DNA of 64,000 nucleotides from Spirulina subsalsa PCC 9445 (lineage in GTDB: Bacteria > Cyanobacteriota > Cyanobacteriia > Cyanobacteriales > Spirulinaceae), in contig NZ_JH980292.1 in assembly GCF_000314005.1 (NCBI RefSeq), positions 860,530 through 924,529 on the forward strand. The letters run 5' to 3'. The translations under genes were made by a program, and so were the position numbers. Below are positions 1 to 9,428 of this stretch, one piece after another (position 1 is the first letter of the stretch; each line of letters opens with the position of its first letter). The notes under the pieces are model-generated. The model made no database searches and was not told where the DNA came from. It saw only the letters and a list, made by a program, of their open reading frames with translations.

Positions 1-549
1 GATTGGCGAATGCCCAACCTCGACGGACGAGAAACCGCCGAACGTCTCAAACAAAACCCCACCACCCAAAACATCCCCATAGTATTCCTCACCGCCTCCA
101 CCCAAAACCCCGAACAACTCAAACTCAACACCGTGAGTGATGCCTTTCTGCGAAAACCCGTCAGTCGTCAACAACTCTTTGACACCCTACAAAAATTCCT
201 CCCCCTCCAAAATCAAGACGACTGGCAACCCAAAGACTTTAACCTGAATCTTTCCCCCTTAAACCCCGACAAACTCCCTCAATTAATCCCCCTATTACAG
301 CAATTTTTTCAGCAAAAATGGTTGACCCTGAAACAGGAAAAAATCACCCAAGATTTACGCCAATTCATCGAACAATTAAACCAATGGGGTCAAGACTATG
401 AATGTCCCGATTTAATTAACTACAGTCAACAAATTGCCCAACAAGTTAATCAATTTAATAGTCGCGGAATTGATCAACTTTTAGAAGAATTTCCCAACAT
501 GATCCAAAACTTAAATCACTTAATAGAACCCTCAGAATATGAACCCTAG
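1..549 (+). CDS. C-terminal part of a receiver-domain (hybrid kinase type) protein
   Basis: The reading frame is open from the first base (D-W-R-M-P-N-L-D-G), so the gene begins upstream of the window and the first ATG is internal. The visible part is the second half of a response-regulator receiver domain: the DWRMP stretch holds the phospho-acceptor Asp region, then IPIVFLTAS and a late Lys in FLRKP. It is followed by about 110 residues rich in Gln/Leu, the kind of tail found after the last receiver of large cyanobacterial hybrid histidine kinases. It overlaps the next gene by 11 bp, so the two are probably co-translated as one signalling unit. Kinase domains cannot be seen here, so 'hybrid kinase' is inference. 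Confidence 0.8.
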   Translation, partial: DWRMPNLDGRETAERLKQNPTTQNIPIVFLTASTQNPEQLKLNTVSDAFLRKPVSRQQLFDTLQKFLPLQNQDDWQPKDFNLNLSPLNPDKLPQLIPLLQQFFQQKWLTLKQEKITQDLRQFIEQLNQWGQDYECPDLINYSQQIAQQVNQFNSRGIDQLLEEFPNMIQNLNHLIEPSEYEP

Positions 550-1801
550 TTATCACCCACAAGATACACTCATTTTAATCGTTGATGATATTCCAGACAA
601 TATCAAAGTTCTGATTGGCTTACTCGATAATGTAGGTTACAAAACCACCTTTGCCCGCAGTGGGAAAGAAGCCCTAGAACGTTTAAAATCTATCACCCCA
701 AACCTGATTTTACTCGACTTGATGATGCCCGAAATGAGCGGGTTAGACGTTTGTAAAAAAATCAAAGAAACTCCTAAAATAAAAGATATTCCTATCATAT
801 TTTTAACCGCTAGTCATGAGCATAACAACTTACTCAAAGCCTTTGAAATAGGGGCGGCTGATTATGTAACAAAACCCTTTAAGACGGGTGAATTATTAGC
901 CCGAGTGCAAACCCATTTATTATTGCAAGCTCAATCTTTAGCCATAAAATACAGCGAAGAAAAATTAAGAATTATTGTCGAGCATTTATATGATGGCATC
1001 TTAATTATTGATCAAGACGGAATTGTTCAATTTGCCAATCCAGCCGCCGCTAAAATGTTTAATCGTCCCCTCCATCAATTAGTTAATCATGAAATTGGCA
1101 TACCCATCTTCGGTACGGCCATTAATGAAATGCAAATTTTGCGAGCTAAAAATGAAATTGGTGTAGCAGAAGTGGCGATTAGTTCCGTCTCTTGGGAAGG
1201 CAAAGACGCTCACCTAATTTCCTTACGAGATGTGAGTGAGCGGCAAGAAATTCAAGGGGAATTACGCAAGAGCTTACAACGACAATTACAACTGAATGAG
1301 AGTTTAAAACTTCTGTCCACCTTAGATGATTTAACAAACCTTACGAATCGTCGGTCAATTTTAAACACATTAAAAAACGAATTTGGCCGTAGCAAACGTT
1401 ACAATAGAAATCTATCTATTGCCGTGATTGATTTGGATCATCTCAAGCGAATTAACGATAATTATGGTCATGAAATGGGCGATCAAGTCATTTATAATAG
1501 TGGGCAAAGTATTCAAAAAGCCTTAAGAGAATGTGATTTTGTAGGACGGATGGGCGGAGATGAATTTTTGGTTATTTTGCCTGAAACTAGCTTGCAAAAT
1601 GCGGTATTAATTGCCCAAAGAATTCAAGAAGAAATTAAGTCTTTATCGATTATGCCGGATGATTCTTCCTTCCTGTTAAGTGCCAGTATTGGAGTGGCAG
1701 ATTATCGCGAAAACGATAGTAATTATTCGCATCTACTCAAACGAGCCGATCAAGCTATGTATCAAGCCAAAGATCAAGGCAGAAATCTAATTGTCTGTTA
1801 G
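539..1801 (+). CDS. Receiver-PAS-GGDEF diguanylate cyclase
   Basis: A 420-residue response regulator predicted to make cyclic di-GMP. The receiver (about 10-130) has acidic VDD at 15-17, phospho-acceptor D60 in LLDLMMP and K112 in TKPF. A PAS-like segment follows (about 145-235), then a GGDEF domain (about 262-418) with intact GGDEF at 339-343. R330-x-x-D333, five residues before it, is an intact inhibitory I-site, so product feedback inhibition is expected. The ATG lies inside the upstream gene (11-bp overlap), which suggests that the upstream hybrid kinase phosphorylates this protein. Family assignment is secure; the partner is inferred from context. Confidence 0.93.
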   Translation: MNPSYHPQDTLILIVDDIPDNIKVLIGLLDNVGYKTTFARSGKEALERLKSITPNLILLDLMMPEMSGLDVCKKIKETPKIKDIPIIFLTASHEHNNLLKAFEIGAADYVTKPFKTGELLARVQTHLLLQAQSLAIKYSEEKLRIIVEHLYDGILIIDQDGIVQFANPAAAKMFNRPLHQLVNHEIGIPIFGTAINEMQILRAKNEIGVAEVAISSVSWEGKDAHLISLRDVSERQEIQGELRKSLQRQLQLNESLKLLSTLDDLTNLTNRRSILNTLKNEFGRSKRYNRNLSIAVIDLDHLKRINDNYGHEMGDQVIYNSGQSIQKALRECDFVGRMGGDEFLVILPETSLQNAVLIAQRIQEEIKSLSIMPDDSSFLLSASIGVADYRENDSNYSHLLKRADQAMYQAKDQGRNLIVC

Positions 1802-1935
1802 TGGGGGGAGGGAGCAGGGGGGCAGGGGAGCGGGGGAGATGTCTATTACCTATTCCCTATTCCCGACTCCCGACCGTCGCGCTTCGCTACACCAGAGGCT
1901 ACACTTATACCTGCGGCAGGCTTCGCGAACAGCTA
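1802..1935. repeat. Fold-back heptad element plus palindromic repeat
   Basis: The spacer starts with a G-rich tract of GGGGAGC/GGGGCAG-like units to about 1840, then runs into the C-rich arm TATTACCTATTCCCTATTCC and CCGACTCCCGACC. The same two-armed layout recurs near 23030, 33970, 38160, 40250 and 58161. From about 1878 a second element with CGCGCTTCGCTAC and GGCTTCGCGAAC follows, resembling the short palindromic repeats common between cyanobacterial genes. A short ORF across this region is not considered real. Confidence 0.7.
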
Positions 1936-2031
1936 TAGCTGGAGTAGGGCGAAGATTCCCGATAGAATATCGGAGGACGGCTGACAGGGTAATCCTGCGC
2001 CATGTTTCTTAGAGAAAACCGGAGGAAGTGT

Positions 2032-3624
2032 ATGGCTGTGGAAGCGGCTTTGAGTGAAGAAGCCATTAAGCAGAGTTTAGAGCAGTTTTTAGTTGTTTTG
2101 TCTGTTTCCTTGAGCGTGGCTACCCTTTCCCGTATCTTTAGCTGGTTGCGCAATATTCCCTATACCCTCCTGTTAGTAATTGTGGGCTTAGGGTTGGCCT
2201 TCGTCAATGTCCGACTGGTCAACCTTTCCCCGGAACTCATTTTAGAGATATTCCTCCCTCCGTTACTCTTTGAGGCCGCTTGGAATATACGCTGGCGGGA
2301 GTTAAAGCAAAATATCCTCCCCGTGGCTATTTTTGCCACCTTGGGCGTGATTATTTCCGTCGTTGGGGTAGCCTTACCCATTAGCCAGTTTACCGGGCTT
2401 TCCTTGCCCATTGCCCTGTTATTGGGAGCCAGTTTGGCTGCAACGGATCCGGTGTCTGTGGTGGCCTTATTTCGGGAGTTAGGGGCCGGAAAACGCCTGA
2501 CGGTGTTAATGGAAGGGGAAAGTCTCCTCAATGACGGGGTGGCTGTTGTGGCTTTTGTCCTGTTGGTGGGGATTCCTTTGGGGATTCAGGAGTTTTCGAT
2601 TCCCGCGACACTGGCTCAGTTTACCACTTTTGTGGGGATTGGGGTGGGAGTTGGTTGTCTGGTAGGGTTTGGGATTTCTTACCTAACCCAGCGTTTTGAT
2701 TATCCTTTAGTGGAACAGTCCCTCACCTTGGTTTCTGCCTATGGTACCTATTTGATGGTGGAAGAATTAGGTGGATCTGGTGTGATTGGGGTGGTGACGG
2801 TGGGGTTAATCTTGGGAAATTTTGGTTCCCGGATTGGGATGAATCCCCGTACGCGGTTGATTGTTTCGGAATTTTGGGAGTTTTTGACCTTTTTTGTCAA
2901 CTCCATTGTATTCCTGTTGATTGGGGATCAGATCAACTTTTTGAGTTTGGGTGGCAATTTGGATGTGATTGGAATTGCGATCGCCTCCCTGTTATTTACC
3001 CGTGCTATCGTTATCTTTGGTCTAGGCACCCTCAGCAATCTTTTCCAACCTACTAAAATCCGTTGGTCAGAAATGACGGTGTTATGGTGGGGCGGATTGC
3101 GCGGGGGTGTCTCTATTGCCCTAGCCTTGAGTGTTCCCATATTATTGGAAGGACGACAAGCCATTATTGATGGGGTGTTTGGTGTTGTTTTATTCACCCT
3201 TTTAGTGCAAGGATTAACCACTCGTTTCTTTTTAGAAAAACTAGACTTAATTGGGGATCAACCCCAGCGTCAACAATATTCCGAAGCCCTAGCCCGTCGC
3301 ACCGCCTTAAATCGGGTGTTGAAGTATTTAGACGGGGTGCAACTGTCCGCAGAAATCGACCCAGACTTCTATCGTTATCAAAAAGGTTTAGTTAAAATCG
3401 AGGTTCGCACTATTGAGGAGGAAATTAACCAACTGCAACAGGAAAATCCTCAGTTAAGGGCGCTGGATTTGGAACAATTAAGCGAGGAATTACTGGATAT
3501 TGAGGCGGACACCTACGCTGAATTTATCCGCGCTGGCCGTTTAGATCGGAATCTTTCCCCTGTCTTATCGGAGGTTCTCAATAAAGCCACGGAAAAGGTG
3601 ATTGATGAAATCAAATTAGATTGA
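2032..3624 (+). CDS. CPA1-family Na+/H+ antiporter
   Basis: A polytopic inner-membrane cation/proton antiporter of 530 residues. About a dozen hydrophobic segments fill the first 400 residues; the family-defining ATDPVSV motif is followed by GESLLNDGVAVV, whose Asp residues take part in ion translocation. A hydrophilic C-terminal tail of roughly 120 residues is typical of cyanobacterial NhaS/NhaP-type proteins. An ATG at 2002 is in frame, but the start at 2032 is preferred because GGAGG lies six bases before it. The gene stands alone between repeat-bearing spacers. Ion preference (Na+, Li+ or K+) cannot be told from sequence. Confidence 0.9.
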   Translation: MAVEAALSEEAIKQSLEQFLVVLSVSLSVATLSRIFSWLRNIPYTLLLVIVGLGLAFVNVRLVNLSPELILEIFLPPLLFEAAWNIRWRELKQNILPVAIFATLGVIISVVGVALPISQFTGLSLPIALLLGASLAATDPVSVVALFRELGAGKRLTVLMEGESLLNDGVAVVAFVLLVGIPLGIQEFSIPATLAQFTTFVGIGVGVGCLVGFGISYLTQRFDYPLVEQSLTLVSAYGTYLMVEELGGSGVIGVVTVGLILGNFGSRIGMNPRTRLIVSEFWEFLTFFVNSIVFLLIGDQINFLSLGGNLDVIGIAIASLLFTRAIVIFGLGTLSNLFQPTKIRWSEMTVLWWGGLRGGVSIALALSVPILLEGRQAIIDGVFGVVLFTLLVQGLTTRFFLEKLDLIGDQPQRQQYSEALARRTALNRVLKYLDGVQLSAEIDPDFYRYQKGLVKIEVRTIEEEINQLQQENPQLRALDLEQLSEELLDIEADTYAEFIRAGRLDRNLSPVLSEVLNKATEKVIDEIKLD

Positions 3625-3629
3625 TTAAT

Positions 3630-3690
3630 GCTTGCAGAATAACTCTGCTTCGGGTGGGGAACGGGGAATAGGGAATGGGGAAAATCAGGT
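3630..3690. repeat. Dispersed 29-nt repeat followed by heptad tract
   Basis: Positions 3630-3658 match, with two mismatches, the reverse complement of 23063-23091. In both copies the unit is followed by heptad-like GGGAATAGGGAAT text. The spacer to murB (3625-3838) otherwise shows only AT-rich sequence with the partly symmetrical words CCAATTTGTT and GGACGGCACTAT. Confidence 0.65.
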
Positions 3691-3838
3691 TGTCTGCAAA
3701 ATTGGACGGCACTATTTATAGTGTCGTCCAATTTGTTGGAGGCTATATATGGGACTTGACAAAATGCACACAAGCTTAATTTGTTAAGATTGCCTATCCT
3801 GTAACCGGGTAGGGTGCGGGACTTCCCTCTCCAATTTG

Positions 3839-4807
3839 TTAAAAGTCTCCCATGAGTTTGACTTCTGGGTGAAGGAGTAAAGACCAGTGTTGCTCGACTT
3901 TTTCTTGTACATGATGGATCACGTTTAAGATGTCGCTGGCGGTGGCATCTCCACAGTTAAGGATGAAGTTGGCATGACGATGAGCGACTTGGGCTCCGCC
4001 AACTTGATAGCCTTTTAAGCCCAGTTGTTCGATGAGCCAGCCTGCGCTGTGGGGGTAGGGGTTACGGAAGACGCTGCCACAACTGGGGAGATGGTAGGGT
4101 TGGGTTTCTTTGCGTTGGTGGAGGTTGTGGGTGGTTTGTGCCATGATTTCGGTGCGATCGCCTCCGGGGGTGAGTTGTAAGGTGGCTTGTAGAACCAGTT
4201 TGCGATCGCCTTGCAAGATAGAAGTGCGATAACTAAATTGCAAATCCTCGGGGGTGAGCAGGTCTAAACTCCCGTCAGGATTGAGAACTAGAACATCGGT
4301 TAAACAATCGGCGATCGCCTGTTGATGGGCGCCTGCATTCATCACCACACAGCCCCCGATGGTGCCTGGGATGCCCACAGCCCACTCTAGGCCTTGCCAG
4401 CCCCGTTTCGCCGCTTTCCAGGCGAGGCGAGCAATGGGTTCTCCGGCTCCGGCGATGATTTGCCCATTGTCCGGGTGTAAGTTGTTGTGGCGCAGATGCC
4501 GGGTACTAATGACTAAACCCGGAATTCCGCGATCGCTGACCAATAAGTTAGAACCTGCCCCCAAAACTGTCGCGGGTAGGCTTTGCTGTTGGGCCCAAGC
4601 GACACTAAGTTGTAAATCTTCCAAGGTGCGGGGGGCAATATACCACTCGGCTGGACCGCCGACGCGGAAGGAGGTCAGGGGGGCGAGGGGAACATGAGGA
4701 CGAACAATGCAGTCAGTTCCTTTTAGACTGATTGGTGAAGGGTGGAACGACTTCCCTCCGTAGAAGTAGAGCTTCTTCGTACTAGGGGCATCAGAGGACA
4801 GTGTCAT
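3839..4807 (-). CDS. murB: UDP-N-acetylenolpyruvoylglucosamine reductase MurB
   Basis: Cytoplasmic FAD enzyme that reduces UDP-GlcNAc-enolpyruvate to UDP-MurNAc, the second committed step of peptidoglycan synthesis. The 322-residue protein has the FAD-binding start TSFRVGGPAEW, the GAGSNLL segment, WAVGIPGTIGG, the YRTS motif, and GSVFRNP containing the Ser that protonates the intermediate; the late Glu is in HPEVKLMG. It lies 83 bp downstream of murC on the same strand, the usual cyanobacterial murC-murB order, and is probably co-transcribed with it. About 40 residues precede the conserved core, so the true start may be slightly further in. Confidence 0.96.
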   Translation of the reverse strand: MTLSSDAPSTKKLYFYGGKSFHPSPISLKGTDCIVRPHVPLAPLTSFRVGGPAEWYIAPRTLEDLQLSVAWAQQQSLPATVLGAGSNLLVSDRGIPGLVISTRHLRHNNLHPDNGQIIAGAGEPIARLAWKAAKRGWQGLEWAVGIPGTIGGCVVMNAGAHQQAIADCLTDVLVLNPDGSLDLLTPEDLQFSYRTSILQGDRKLVLQATLQLTPGGDRTEIMAQTTHNLHQRKETQPYHLPSCGSVFRNPYPHSAGWLIEQLGLKGYQVGGAQVAHRHANFILNCGDATASDILNVIHHVQEKVEQHWSLLLHPEVKLMGDF

Positions 4808-4890
4808 AGTGCGTTCATCAAAAGTGTGAATGGATTCAGGTTGAGGAGTGGAGAAATTCAGAGGAATTTAAAGGAAGAAACCTTTAGTTC

Positions 4891-6411
4891 CTAAACAGAG
4901 GTGGGCAAGGACACCTCAGAATAAACGGTGACGAGATGAGGAATAAGCTGGTTAAGATTTCCTGCCCCGAGAAACAGGGTTAAATCACCCGGCTGTAATA
5001 TTTCTTCCAACAAGGTGGTTACAGACTCCAGTCCTCCTCCGTAGATCACTTGAGGATGATAGTGGGCGATTGCCTCCGCGACTTGTTCTCCCCCCAATTG
5101 TCCCACAGGGGACTCTCCTGCACTGTAAATATCCGTAACAACGACTAAATCGGCATCCTGAAATGATTGGGCAAAATCCCCTAAAAAGGCTTGAGTGCGA
5201 CTGTAGCGGTGGGGTTGAAATACCGCTACTAAACGACGATAAGCCCCTTGGGATTGGGCGTTTTGCTGTACTAACAAACGAGCAGCCCCGAGGGTGGCTT
5301 GTACCTCGCTTGGGTGATGGGCATAATCATCCACAAAGGTAATATCATTGGCTTTGCCTCGGTACTCAAAGCGACGTTTTGCCCCTTCAAAGGTGGCGAT
5401 CGCTTCAGCAATGACCGGGAAACTTAAGCCTAATTTCCGAGCTACGGCGATCGCCGCCAAGGTATTACTTAGATTGTGTTGACCCAACAACGGCAGGTAT
5501 AAAGACCCCAACAACACATCCTTTTCCCAGACCTGCGCCCTTGTTCCTTCCGCACTGTAGACCACATCCGTCACCGTATAATCTGCCCCCTGTTCTGGGA
5601 ACAAACTATAGGTAATCTGGGGGTGTAAGGTTGCCCGTACTGTGGCACAATCCCAACAGGCGACCATCGTTTCACACTGTTGTTCAAAGATCCGGAAAAT
5701 CTCCGTCACTTCGTCCAAACTGTCATAGTGATCAGGGTGATCCAATTCAATATTCGTCACGACCCCAATTTGGGCCGCCAACTTGACTAAAGACCCATCG
5801 GACTCATCCGCTTCTGCCACCAAGTAGCCTCCCTGACCGAGGCGAGCATTACCCCCAATGGCATTGACTTCCCCCCCAATGACAATCGTAGGGTCTAGAC
5901 CCCCTTGCAGTAGTACATAACCAATTAAACTGCTAGTTGTAGTTTTCCCATGAGTTCCGGCAACAGCAATGCTGTCATAATCTTGAATCAAGGCCGCTAA
6001 GACATCGGAGCGATGGAAAATCGGATAGCCCTGAGCTTGTGCCGCCTGATATTCTGCATTATTGGCTTGAATCGCCGTTGAACAAATGACTTGAGGAGCA
6101 TTCAGACCCTGAACCTGAGTCGCTCCATACCCTCCATTTTTCCCATTCCCCTCAACCCCTACCCCAATGGTAATCGAGGCGGGCTGGGCTTGGGTGGGCA
6201 TTTTAAAAAAATCTAGATTATCTGCATCCTGACGACTAAAAATATGAGCGCCTGCCGACTCTAAGCGCTGAGTTATATGGGTTGAACGAATATCTGAGCC
6301 AGAAACCGGGAGATTCCGCTTCGCTAAAATATAAGCGAGTGCCGACATTCCAATTCCACCAATTCCAATAAAGTGGAAGGGTTTTCCCTGAAAATTAATT
6401 GTGTTTGACAT
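4891..6411 (-). CDS. murC: UDP-N-acetylmuramate--L-alanine ligase MurC
   Basis: ATP-dependent cytoplasmic ligase that adds L-alanine to UDP-MurNAc. The 506-residue protein has the nucleotide-fold FIGIGGIGMSALA, the P-loop GTHGKTTTSS, the Mur-ligase EADESD, and HPSE near the substrate site. The ATG at 6411 is chosen over one nine codons upstream because AAGGAG lies five bases before it. Residues about 65-100 are an extra Gly/Asn-rich, low-complexity stretch (GVGVEGNGKNGGYG) between the first strand region and CSTAI, where most MurC proteins are continuous; its DNA resembles the heptad repeats of the spacers. It is followed by murB. Confidence 0.96.
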   Translation of the reverse strand: MSNTINFQGKPFHFIGIGGIGMSALAYILAKRNLPVSGSDIRSTHITQRLESAGAHIFSRQDADNLDFFKMPTQAQPASITIGVGVEGNGKNGGYGATQVQGLNAPQVICSTAIQANNAEYQAAQAQGYPIFHRSDVLAALIQDYDSIAVAGTHGKTTTSSLIGYVLLQGGLDPTIVIGGEVNAIGGNARLGQGGYLVAEADESDGSLVKLAAQIGVVTNIELDHPDHYDSLDEVTEIFRIFEQQCETMVACWDCATVRATLHPQITYSLFPEQGADYTVTDVVYSAEGTRAQVWEKDVLLGSLYLPLLGQHNLSNTLAAIAVARKLGLSFPVIAEAIATFEGAKRRFEYRGKANDITFVDDYAHHPSEVQATLGAARLLVQQNAQSQGAYRRLVAVFQPHRYSRTQAFLGDFAQSFQDADLVVVTDIYSAGESPVGQLGGEQVAEAIAHYHPQVIYGGGLESVTTLLEEILQPGDLTLFLGAGNLNQLIPHLVTVYSEVSLPTSV

Positions 6412-6701
6412 CAAATCTCCTTGCACACCACACACCACACCACAATACTCATCACATGATCCGTGTCACGAGGGACACGCGCTATAATATCAAGGATTCA
6501 CCCGTCAGGATACAGTTCATCATGATTTTCTATCTTTTCACTCCTTTGACCTATGGGCCAGATTATTGAACTTAAGGGAGTCGAAAGGGCCAGATTTAAA
6601 TGACTCCTAGGATTGTTTTTACCATTAGGCAGGCATTTTTTCCGTTAATCCGGAAACTTTCCTTGGTTTTACCGTAATACGACCAATTTTTCCAGAGCTT
6701 C
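6412..6701. other. Divergent spacer between murC and nadD
   Basis: This 290-bp gap must hold promoters for murC (minus) and nadD (plus). A TATAAT hexamer lies at 6483-6488 on the plus strand. It has no well-placed -35 box and is over 200 bp from nadD, so its role is uncertain. CACACCACACACCACACCAC at about 6425-6444 is a simple CA-rich run. No gene was found. Confidence 0.4.
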
Positions 6702-7352
6702 ATGCAAAAACACGGGATTTTAGGTGGAACATTTGACCCTATTCATGAGGGACACTTAACTCTGGCCCAAGTAGCCTTAACTCAAGGTCAACTGGATCAA
6801 ATTGTTTGGGTGCCGGATGGGGATGCACCCCATAAAGCCCAAAAAGCGCGTTCTCTCTATGTTGATCGCTGTCGTATGGTGGAGCAGGCGATCGCACCCT
6901 ACCCCGAATTCCGCCTAGAAATCCTCCCAGTCCGCGCCACCCCCCACTACAGCATTCACACCTTCCAACACATCCAAACCATCTATCCCCCCAGTGAGTG
7001 GTACTGGATTATGGGCTTTGATCTCTTTCAAACCCTCCCCCGCTGGTATCAACGCCATGAACTCATCCCCGCCCTCCATTGGTTAGTTGCCCCTCGCCCC
7101 CCTCTACCCTGCAATCTTCAGCCCATCATTGAACAACTACATGACCAAGGGATTAACATTCAGTGTCACCTCTTAGATATCTCCCCTCTGTCCATTTCCT
7201 CCAGTCAAATTCGCCAACATTATCAACACAGCAACAGCCCTCATCCTAGCCTGCCATCGTCCATACAGACCTACATTGCAGCCCATCGTCTTTACTCCCC
7301 CTCCCCCCAAGATAGAAGCGCTCACCAAGGGAATCTAAATTGGGATCGTTAA
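6702..7352 (+). CDS. nadD: Nicotinate-nucleotide adenylyltransferase NadD
   Basis: Transfers AMP from ATP to nicotinate mononucleotide in NAD synthesis, in the cytoplasm. At 216 residues it has the length of the family. It opens with GILGGTFDPIHEGH, whose H15-x-G-H18 is the nucleotidyltransferase signature, and carries the second motif ISSSQIR near residue 170. WYWIMGFDLFQTLPRW matches the NaMN-binding region. The C-terminal 20 residues (PSPQDRSAHQGNLNWDR) are variable. It is followed after 80 bp by gap2, an NAD(P)-dependent enzyme gene; they may be transcribed separately. Confidence 0.93.
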   Translation: MQKHGILGGTFDPIHEGHLTLAQVALTQGQLDQIVWVPDGDAPHKAQKARSLYVDRCRMVEQAIAPYPEFRLEILPVRATPHYSIHTFQHIQTIYPPSEWYWIMGFDLFQTLPRWYQRHELIPALHWLVAPRPPLPCNLQPIIEQLHDQGINIQCHLLDISPLSISSSQIRQHYQHSNSPHPSLPSSIQTYIAAHRLYSPSPQDRSAHQGNLNWDR

Positions 7353-7432
7353 ATTGCGCAGCCTTTGCGATATGATTTGGGGTATTAAGATTAATTTAAT
7401 GTATTGAACTAGAACACAGAGGGCAAGACGCA

Positions 7433-8446
7433 GTGATTAGAGTAGCAATCAACGGGTTCGGACGCATCGGACGGAATTTTTTGCGTTGTTGGTTAGGACG
7501 TGAAAACACCCAACTCGAAGTAGTAGGGATCAATGATACATCTGATCCGAGAACGAACGCTCACTTGCTAAGATACGACTCCATGCTAGGCAAGTTGGAT
7601 GCTGACATTGACGCAGATGAGAACTCCCTGATTGTTAACGGGAAAACCATTAAGTGTGTCTCCGATCGCAACCCACTAAACTTGCCCTGGGATGAGTGGG
7701 GAATTGATTTGATCATCGAATCAACGGGAGTCTTTGTCACCGAGGAAGGCGCTTCCAAACACTTAGCAGCTGGTGCGAAAAAGGTCTTAATTACCGCACC
7801 CGGTAAAGGTGGAGAGATCGGCACATTTGTTATGGGTGTCAATCATCATGAGTACGACCACAATCGGTACAAAATCGTCAGTAACGCCAGTTGTACAACC
7901 AACTGTTTGGCTCCCATCGTGAAAGTGCTGCATGAGCATTTTGGGATCATCAAAGGTACGATGACCACCACCCACAGTTACACTGGGGATCAACGGTTAC
8001 TTGATGCCTCCCACCGTGACTTACGACGCGCTCGTGCGGCCGCGATTAATATTGTTCCCACCACCACCGGAGCCGCGAAAGCCGTTGCTCTAGTGATTCC
8101 TGACATGAAAGGGAAACTCAACGGGGTAGCGTTCCGAGTTCCCACTCCGAACGTTTCCATTGTGGATTTTGTGGTTCAAGTGGAAAAAAGCACCATTGCC
8201 GAACAGGTGAATGATGCCTTACGCGAAGCCTCCGAAGGTTCTTTGAAAGGGATTCTGGGTTACAACGACCTACCCTTAGTCTCTAGTGATTATCGCGGAA
8301 CTGATTGTTCCTCCATTGCTGATGCAAGTCTGACCATGGTAATGGGTGGCGATATGGTGAAAGTGGTTGGTTGGTATGACAACGAATGGGGCTATTCTCA
8401 ACGAGTGGTTGATTTAGCTGAATTAGTCGCTGAAAAATGGGCTTAG
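7433..8446 (+). CDS. gap2: Glyceraldehyde-3-phosphate dehydrogenase, Gap2 type
   Basis: Catalyses NAD(P)-dependent interconversion of 1,3-bisphosphoglycerate and glyceraldehyde-3-phosphate; the Gap2 class serves the Calvin cycle in cyanobacteria. The 337 residues equal the usual Gap2 length. The NAD(P) fold is [11 protein letters not shown], the catalytic Cys is C154 in [12 protein letters not shown], and [20 protein letters not shown] is Gap2-like rather than Gap1-like. Translation starts at GTG; no alternative ATG precedes the conserved VAINGFG. A strong terminator follows. The Gap2 assignment over Gap1 or Gap3 is from recalled family features. Confidence 0.95.
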   Translation: MIRVAINGFGRIGRNFLRCWLGRENTQLEVVGINDTSDPRTNAHLLRYDSMLGKLDADIDADENSLIVNGKTIKCVSDRNPLNLPWDEWGIDLIIESTGVFVTEEGASKHLAAGAKKVLITAPGKGGEIGTFVMGVNHHEYDHNRYKIVSNASCTTNCLAPIVKVLHEHFGIIKGTMTTTHSYTGDQRLLDASHRDLRRARAAAINIVPTTTGAAKAVALVIPDMKGKLNGVAFRVPTPNVSIVDFVVQVEKSTIAEQVNDALREASEGSLKGILGYNDLPLVSSDYRGTDCSSIADASLTMVMGGDMVKVVGWYDNEWGYSQRVVDLAELVAEKWA

Positions 8447-8483
8447 AGTTTTAGCTTCATTTGGACAAACTGGAATCAACAAG

Positions 8484-8518
8484 GAGGAGGGTAACGCGGT
8501 TACCCTCCTCTTTCTCTT
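8484..8518 (+). terminator. Rho-independent terminator of gap2
   Basis: A perfect 12-bp stem (GAGGAGGGTAAC at 8484-8495 with GTTACCCTCCTC at 8499-8510) with a three-base GCG loop, followed by TTTCTCTT. It begins 38 bp after the gap2 stop codon. Confidence 0.92.
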
Positions 8519-8626
8519 CCGTCATGATTCCCATCTCCTTCTTTTTAGCCCTCCCCTAGGTCACAAAACAGGGTTATAGTGATGGGTATGTAAATCAAGT
8601 AAGTTAAGACAAAAAAGCCAATTTTC

Positions 8627-9427
8627 ATGAACTTGCCTGAGTTTGAACGGGTTATTTATGAACGCAACCCCCTAGTGGAGGTTGTTTGTCAATTGTCCTT
8701 TCCGCCCATCCTGAAGATTACTCATCAAGAACCTGTTGAGTTTCAGGATAGGATTCGGTCCCAATATCCACTGTTTGAAACCAATAAATTACAACTACCT
8801 TCGGAAGTCTCTCAGCTTGTACAACAATTAGGATTACCTCAAACTCCTAATCGGACTTATCGTTTTCAATCAGAGGATCAGAAGTGGAGTTTATCTATCA
8901 CCCAAGATTTTATAGCTTTAACCACTTCCTCCTATGAGAGATACGAGCAATTTAAGCAACGTCTTGAACAAGCATTAGACGTTTTTGAAAATATCTATCA
9001 GCCCTCATTTTATAACAGAATTGGTCTGCGTTATCAAAATTTAATCATTCGTTCAAAGCTAGGACTTGAAGATACAGAATGGTCGGATTTAATCGCTAAA
9101 AATATTGCCTATGAGCTATATGAGGATAATGTTTATTTATCCATTCAAACGATGGTCAAAAATTTAGTCCTCAAAACAGATATCGGAAAAACTAACTTTA
9201 ATCATGGTCTAGTTTTTGTGAAAGATTCACAGAATAGTAAACCTGAAACGGCTTATTTATTAGATGCCGATTTTTACACAGAACAGAAAATAGAAAAAAA
9301 TCAAGATGTCTGGAACTTACTTACTCAATTCAACCAGTCTGCCCGACAACTCTTTAGGTGGAGTATTACCGACACCCTTCACCATGCCATGCAGCCCCAA
9401 TCCATTCACTCTCTATCAAAAGAGTAG
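8627..9427 (+). CDS. TIGR04255 family protein
   Basis: A 266-residue soluble protein of unknown function. The N-terminal YERNPLVEVVCQLSFPPIL is the hallmark of the TIGR04255 family, which is scattered through bacteria and often lies beside a small partner gene. The central region shows alternating beta-strand-like and charged segments; no catalytic motif, signal peptide or membrane segment is visible. The next gene starts two bases after its stop, suggesting translational coupling and a two-protein module. Function cannot be assigned. Confidence 0.8.
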   Translation: MNLPEFERVIYERNPLVEVVCQLSFPPILKITHQEPVEFQDRIRSQYPLFETNKLQLPSEVSQLVQQLGLPQTPNRTYRFQSEDQKWSLSITQDFIALTTSSYERYEQFKQRLEQALDVFENIYQPSFYNRIGLRYQNLIIRSKLGLEDTEWSDLIAKNIAYELYEDNVYLSIQTMVKNLVLKTDIGKTNFNHGLVFVKDSQNSKPETAYLLDADFYTEQKIEKNQDVWNLLTQFNQSARQLFRWSITDTLHHAMQPQSIHSLSKE

Positions 9428-9428
9428 C

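Noticed and set aside
1791-2012. Short ORF in the repeat spacer before the antiporter
   Set aside because: It is a translation of heptad and palindromic repeats and has no protein-like features.
6483-6488. Promoter of nadD at TATAAT
   Set aside because: No -35 box at the right distance and more than 200 bp from the gene; not assigned as a promoter.
7354-7376. gap2 promoter TTGCGC...TATGAT
   Set aside because: The two boxes are only 11 bp apart, too short for a usual sigma-70 promoter.
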